DNA from: Hermodice carunculata
Taxonomy: Eukaryota; Annelida; Polychaeta; Eunicida; Amphinomidae
NCBI GenBank assembly: GCA_964020975.1
Contig: CAXHWN010002465.1
Span: 954,001 to 1,018,000 of the forward strand
DNA: 64,000 bases
Direction of reading: 5' to 3'
Shown here piece by piece: positions 61,001 through 64,000 of the stretch. Made by a program: the position numbers and the translations under genes. Below the pieces are notes generated by a model, which worked only from the letters and a program-made list of their open reading frames with translations, was not told the origin of the DNA and did not search any database. How positions within the stretch are numbered: the first letter of the stretch is position 1; each line of letters opens with the position of its first letter.

Positions 61001-64000
61001 TGTGAAATTGGTTTCCGTGCGATAAGTCATGAAGAGCAGAATGGAATTTTATGAAACTTGGAAGGATCATGTATCTTGGTAAGACCTAGGTTGGGATTGT
61101 ATTTGGGTGACCTTGAACGAATGTTAAAGGTCACAGGGTCACTTATGTGAAATTGGTTTCTGTTCGATAAGTCATGAAGAACTTGATGGAATTTGATGAA
61201 ACTTGGAAGGATTATGTATCTAGGCAGGACCTAGGTTGGGATTGAATTTGGATGACCTTGATCGAATTCACAAGGTAACAGGGTCACTTATGCGAAATTG
61301 GTTTCCGTTCGATAAGTCATGAAGAACTTGATGGAATTTGATGAAACTTGGTTAGATTATGTATCTAGGCAATACCTAGGTTGCGATTGTAGTTGGATGA
61401 CCTTGAGCAAATTCTCAAGGTCAGAGGGTCACTTATGCGAAATTGGTTTCCGTTCGATAAGTCGTGAAGAACTTGATGGAATTTGATGATACTTGGAAAG
61501 GTTATGTATCTAGGCAGGACCTAGGTTCGGGTTGTATTTGGGTGACTTTGAGCAAATTATTGAGGTCACAGGGTCAATTAGGTGAAATTGGTTTCCGTTC
61601 GATAAGTCATGCAGAACTTGATGGAATTTGATGAAACTTGGTTAGATTATGTATCTAGGCAAGACCTAGGTTGGGATTGTATTTGTATGACCGTGAGCGA
61701 ATTCTCAAAGTCACAGAGTCACTTATGTGAAATTGGTTTCCGTGCGATAAGTCATGAAGAGCAGGATGGAATTTTATGAAACTTGGAAGGATCATGTATC
61801 TTGGTAAGACCTAGGTTGGGATTGTATTTGGGTGACCTTGAGCGAATGTTAAAGGTCACAGGGTCACTTATGTGAAATTGGTTTCTGTTCGATAAGTCAT
61901 GAAGAACTTGATGGAATTTGATGAAACTTGGAAGGGTTATGTATCTAGGCAGGACCTAGGTTGGGATTGAATTTGGATGACCTTGATCGAATTTACAAGG
62001 TAACAGAGTCACTTATGCGAAATTGGTTTCCGTTTGATAAGTCATGAAGAACTTGATGGAATTTGATGAAACTTGGTAGGATAATGTATCTTGGCAAGAC
62101 CTAAGTTGTGATTGTATTTGGATCCTTGAGCAAATTGTCGAGGTCACAAGGTCACTTATGTGCAATTTGTTTCCATTCGATGAGTCATGAAGAACTTGAT
62201 GGAATTTGATGAAACTTGGTAGGATTATGTATCTAGGCAAGACCTAGGTTGTGATTGTATTTGGATTACCTTGATGGAATTGTCAAGGTCACAGGGTCAC
62301 TTATGCGAAATTGGTTTCCGTTTGATAAGTCATGAAGAACTTGATGGAATTTGATGAAACTTGGTAGGATAATGTATCTTGGCAAGATCTAAGTTGTGAT
62401 TGTATTTGGGTGACTTTGAGCAAATTATTGAGGTCACAGGGTCAATTAGGTGAAATTGGTTTCCGTTCGATAAGTCGTGAAGAACTTGATGGAATTTGAT
62501 GAAACTTGGAAAGGTTATGTATCTAGGCAGGACCTAGGTTGGGGTTGTATTTGGATGACTTTGAGCAAATTATTGAGGTCACAGGGTCAATTAGGTGAAA
62601 TTGGTTTCCGTTCGATAAGTCATGAAGAACTTGATGGAATTTGATGAAACTTGGTTAGATTATGTATCGAAGCAAGACTTAGGTTGGGATTGTAGTTGGA
62701 TGACTTTGAGCAAATTCTCAAGGTCACAGGGTCACTTATGCGAAATTGGTTTCCGTTCGATAAGTCATGAAGAACTTGATGGAATTTGATGAAACTTGGT
62801 AAGATTATGTATCTAGGCAAGACCTAGGTTGGGATTGTAGTTGGATGACCTTGAGTAAATTCTCAAGGTCACAGGGTCACTTATGCGAAATTGGTTTCCG
62901 TTCGATAAGTCATGAAGAACTTTATGGAATTTTATGAAACTTGGTAGGATTATGTATCTAGGCAAGACCTAGGTTTGAATTGTATTTGGGTGACCTTGAG
63001 TGAATGTTAAAGGTCACAGGGTCACTTATGTGAAATTGGTTTCTTTTCGATAAGTCATGAAGAACTTGATGGAATTTGATGAAACTTGGAAGGGCTATGT
63101 ATCTAGGCAAGACCTAGGTTGGAATTGTATTTGGGTGACCTTGAGTGAATTTTAAAGGTCACAGGGTCACTTATGCGAAATTGGTTTCCGTTCGATAAGT
63201 CATGAAGAACTTGATGGAATTTGATGAAACTTGGTAGGATAATGTATCTTGGCAAGACCTAAGTTGTGGTTGTATTTGGATGACGTTGAGCGAATTGTGG
63301 AGGTCACAAGGTAACTTATGTGAAATTGGTTTCCGTTCGATTAGTCATGCAGAACTTGATGGAATTTGATGAAACTTGGTAGGATTACGTATCTAGGCAA
63401 GACCTAGGTTGGAATTGTATTTGGGTGACCTTTAGTGAATTTTAAAGGTCACAGGGTCACTTATGTGAAATTGGTTTCCATTCGATGAGTCATGAAGAAC
63501 TTGATGGAATTTGATGAAACTTGGAAAGGATAATGTATCTTGGCAAGACCTAAGTTGTGATTGTATTTGGATGACCTTGAGTGAATAATCGAGGTCACAA
63601 GGTCACTTATGTGCAATTGGTTTCCGTTCGATAAGTCATGAAGAACTTGATGGAATTTGATGAAACTTGGAAAGGTTATGTATCTAAGCAGGACCTAGGT
63701 TGAGGTTGTATTTGGGTGACTTTGAGCAAATTATTGAGGTCACAGGGTCAATTAGGTGAAATTGGTTTCCGTTCGATAAGTCATGAAGAACTTGATGGAA
63801 TTTGATGAAACTTGGTAAGATTATGTATCTAGGCAAGACCTAGGTTGGGATTGTAGTTGGATGACCTTGAGCAAATTCTCAAAGTCACAGGGTCACTTAT
63901 GCGAAATTGGTTTCCGTTCGATAAGTCATGAAGAACTTGTTGGAATTTGATGAAACTTGGTAGGATTATGTATCTAGACAAGTCCTAGGTTGGGATTGTA
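58031..64000 (+). repeat. Right domain: heterogeneous satellite with left-domain variants
   Basis: Satellite continues to the window edge without any clean long period. From about 60.9 kb, types return that are otherwise confined to the first 17.6 kb: GGTAGAATTATTTATCC near 60916, GAAGAGCAG near 61031 and 61757, and GGTAAGACCTAGG near 61078 and 61803. Blocks at about 60.04-60.49 and 62.99-63.39 kb are related at a 20-monomer spacing (GAAGGGCTATG and CAAGGTAACTTATG in both). One monomer near 62121 has lost 3 bp and with them the first TGACCT arm. No gene or end of array is seen. Confidence 0.8.

Larger units (their letters stand above)
1..64000 (+). repeat. 145-bp satellite DNA, continuous head-to-tail array (about 440 monomers)
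   Basis: The words GAAGAACTTG, GAAACTTGG, CCTAGGTTG, GGTCACAGGGTCA and GGTTTCCG return every 145 bases from one end of the window to the other, always in the same orientation. I found no inverted segment and no stretch over about 40 bases that does not fit the monomer. Length changes are small: single-base insertions or losses, a few 2-3 bp changes, and one recurrent 25-bp deletion. My consensus has 58 G+C in 145 (40%), with 41 G against 17 C on the + strand. Bases about 1-31 and 112-145 are most conserved; 32-77 and 88-100 vary and define monomer types. No unit boundary with unique DNA is present, so total array size is unknown. The organisation is typical of centromeric or heterochromatic satellites; that location is an inference. 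Confidence 0.98.

Noticed and set aside
1-64000. CRISPR array or phage-type repeat system
   Set aside because: There are no short conserved repeats with unique spacers. The whole 145-bp period is conserved and the variable part is shared between copies, which is a satellite and not a spacer array.
1-64000. Tandem array as tRNA, 5S rRNA or snRNA gene cluster
   Set aside because: I looked for tRNA A/B boxes and cloverleaf arms and for 5S internal control words in the monomer and found none. Monomer variants are also too freely substituted in the hairpin regions.

Overview
The whole 64 kb window is one continuous head-to-tail tandem array of a satellite DNA with a 145-bp monomer, roughly 440 copies, all in the same orientation and truncated at both window edges. 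I see no protein-coding gene, RNA gene, transposon, CRISPR array or unique-sequence island. The short open frames (about 60-77 codons) are by-products of the repeat: 145 is not a multiple of 3, so every open frame closes within one to two monomers, and the same few peptides recur on the minus strand. The material is eukaryotic, probably a centromeric, pericentromeric or other heterochromatic block. The monomer is about 40% G+C with a strong G-over-C excess on the + strand. Its AGGTCA/TGACCT words and its GGTTTCCG...GAAACTTGG core remind me of dispersed repeats in bivalve and other mollusc genomes. That is recall, not a search, and I hold it with low to moderate confidence.

Monomer anatomy (phase set arbitrarily at GAAGAACTTG): bases 1-31 are a conserved block ending in GAAACTTGG. 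About 32-77 is variable and carries a small CTAGG/CCTAG hairpin. About 78-111 holds a dyad (TGACCTTGAG, 6-bp spacer, CTCAAGGTCA) that overlaps a direct repeat AGGTCA-CA-GGGTCA. About 112-145 is a conserved block with GGTTTCCG and TCGATAA. Monomers fall into sequence types that recur in fixed orders, so the array has higher-order structure.

Layout. 1-9.4 kb: heterogeneous mixture of monomer types with recurring four- to eight-monomer modules. 9.4-17.6 kb: a 27-monomer (3,915 bp) higher-order unit present twice and then a short third part. 17.6-19.3 kb: transition; the first 25-bp-deleted monomer appears here. 19.3-28.3 and 28.3-37.1 kb: a giant direct duplication (8,966 and 8,821 bp) that is almost identical by eye. 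37.1-41.2 kb: the original right flank of that duplication plus a block copied again at 55.5-57.3 kb. 41.2-51.5 kb: a third, rearranged copy of the giant unit plus its flank, containing an internal 725-bp duplication. 51.5-58.0 kb: a mosaic of nested duplications, including an exact 435-bp one. 58.0-64 kb: a heterogeneous right domain in which some left-end variants reappear.

The window's interest is structural: layered amplification by unequal exchange or segmental duplication inside a satellite, and a nuclear-receptor-like dyad carried by most monomers. I did not find a coding system and do not claim one.
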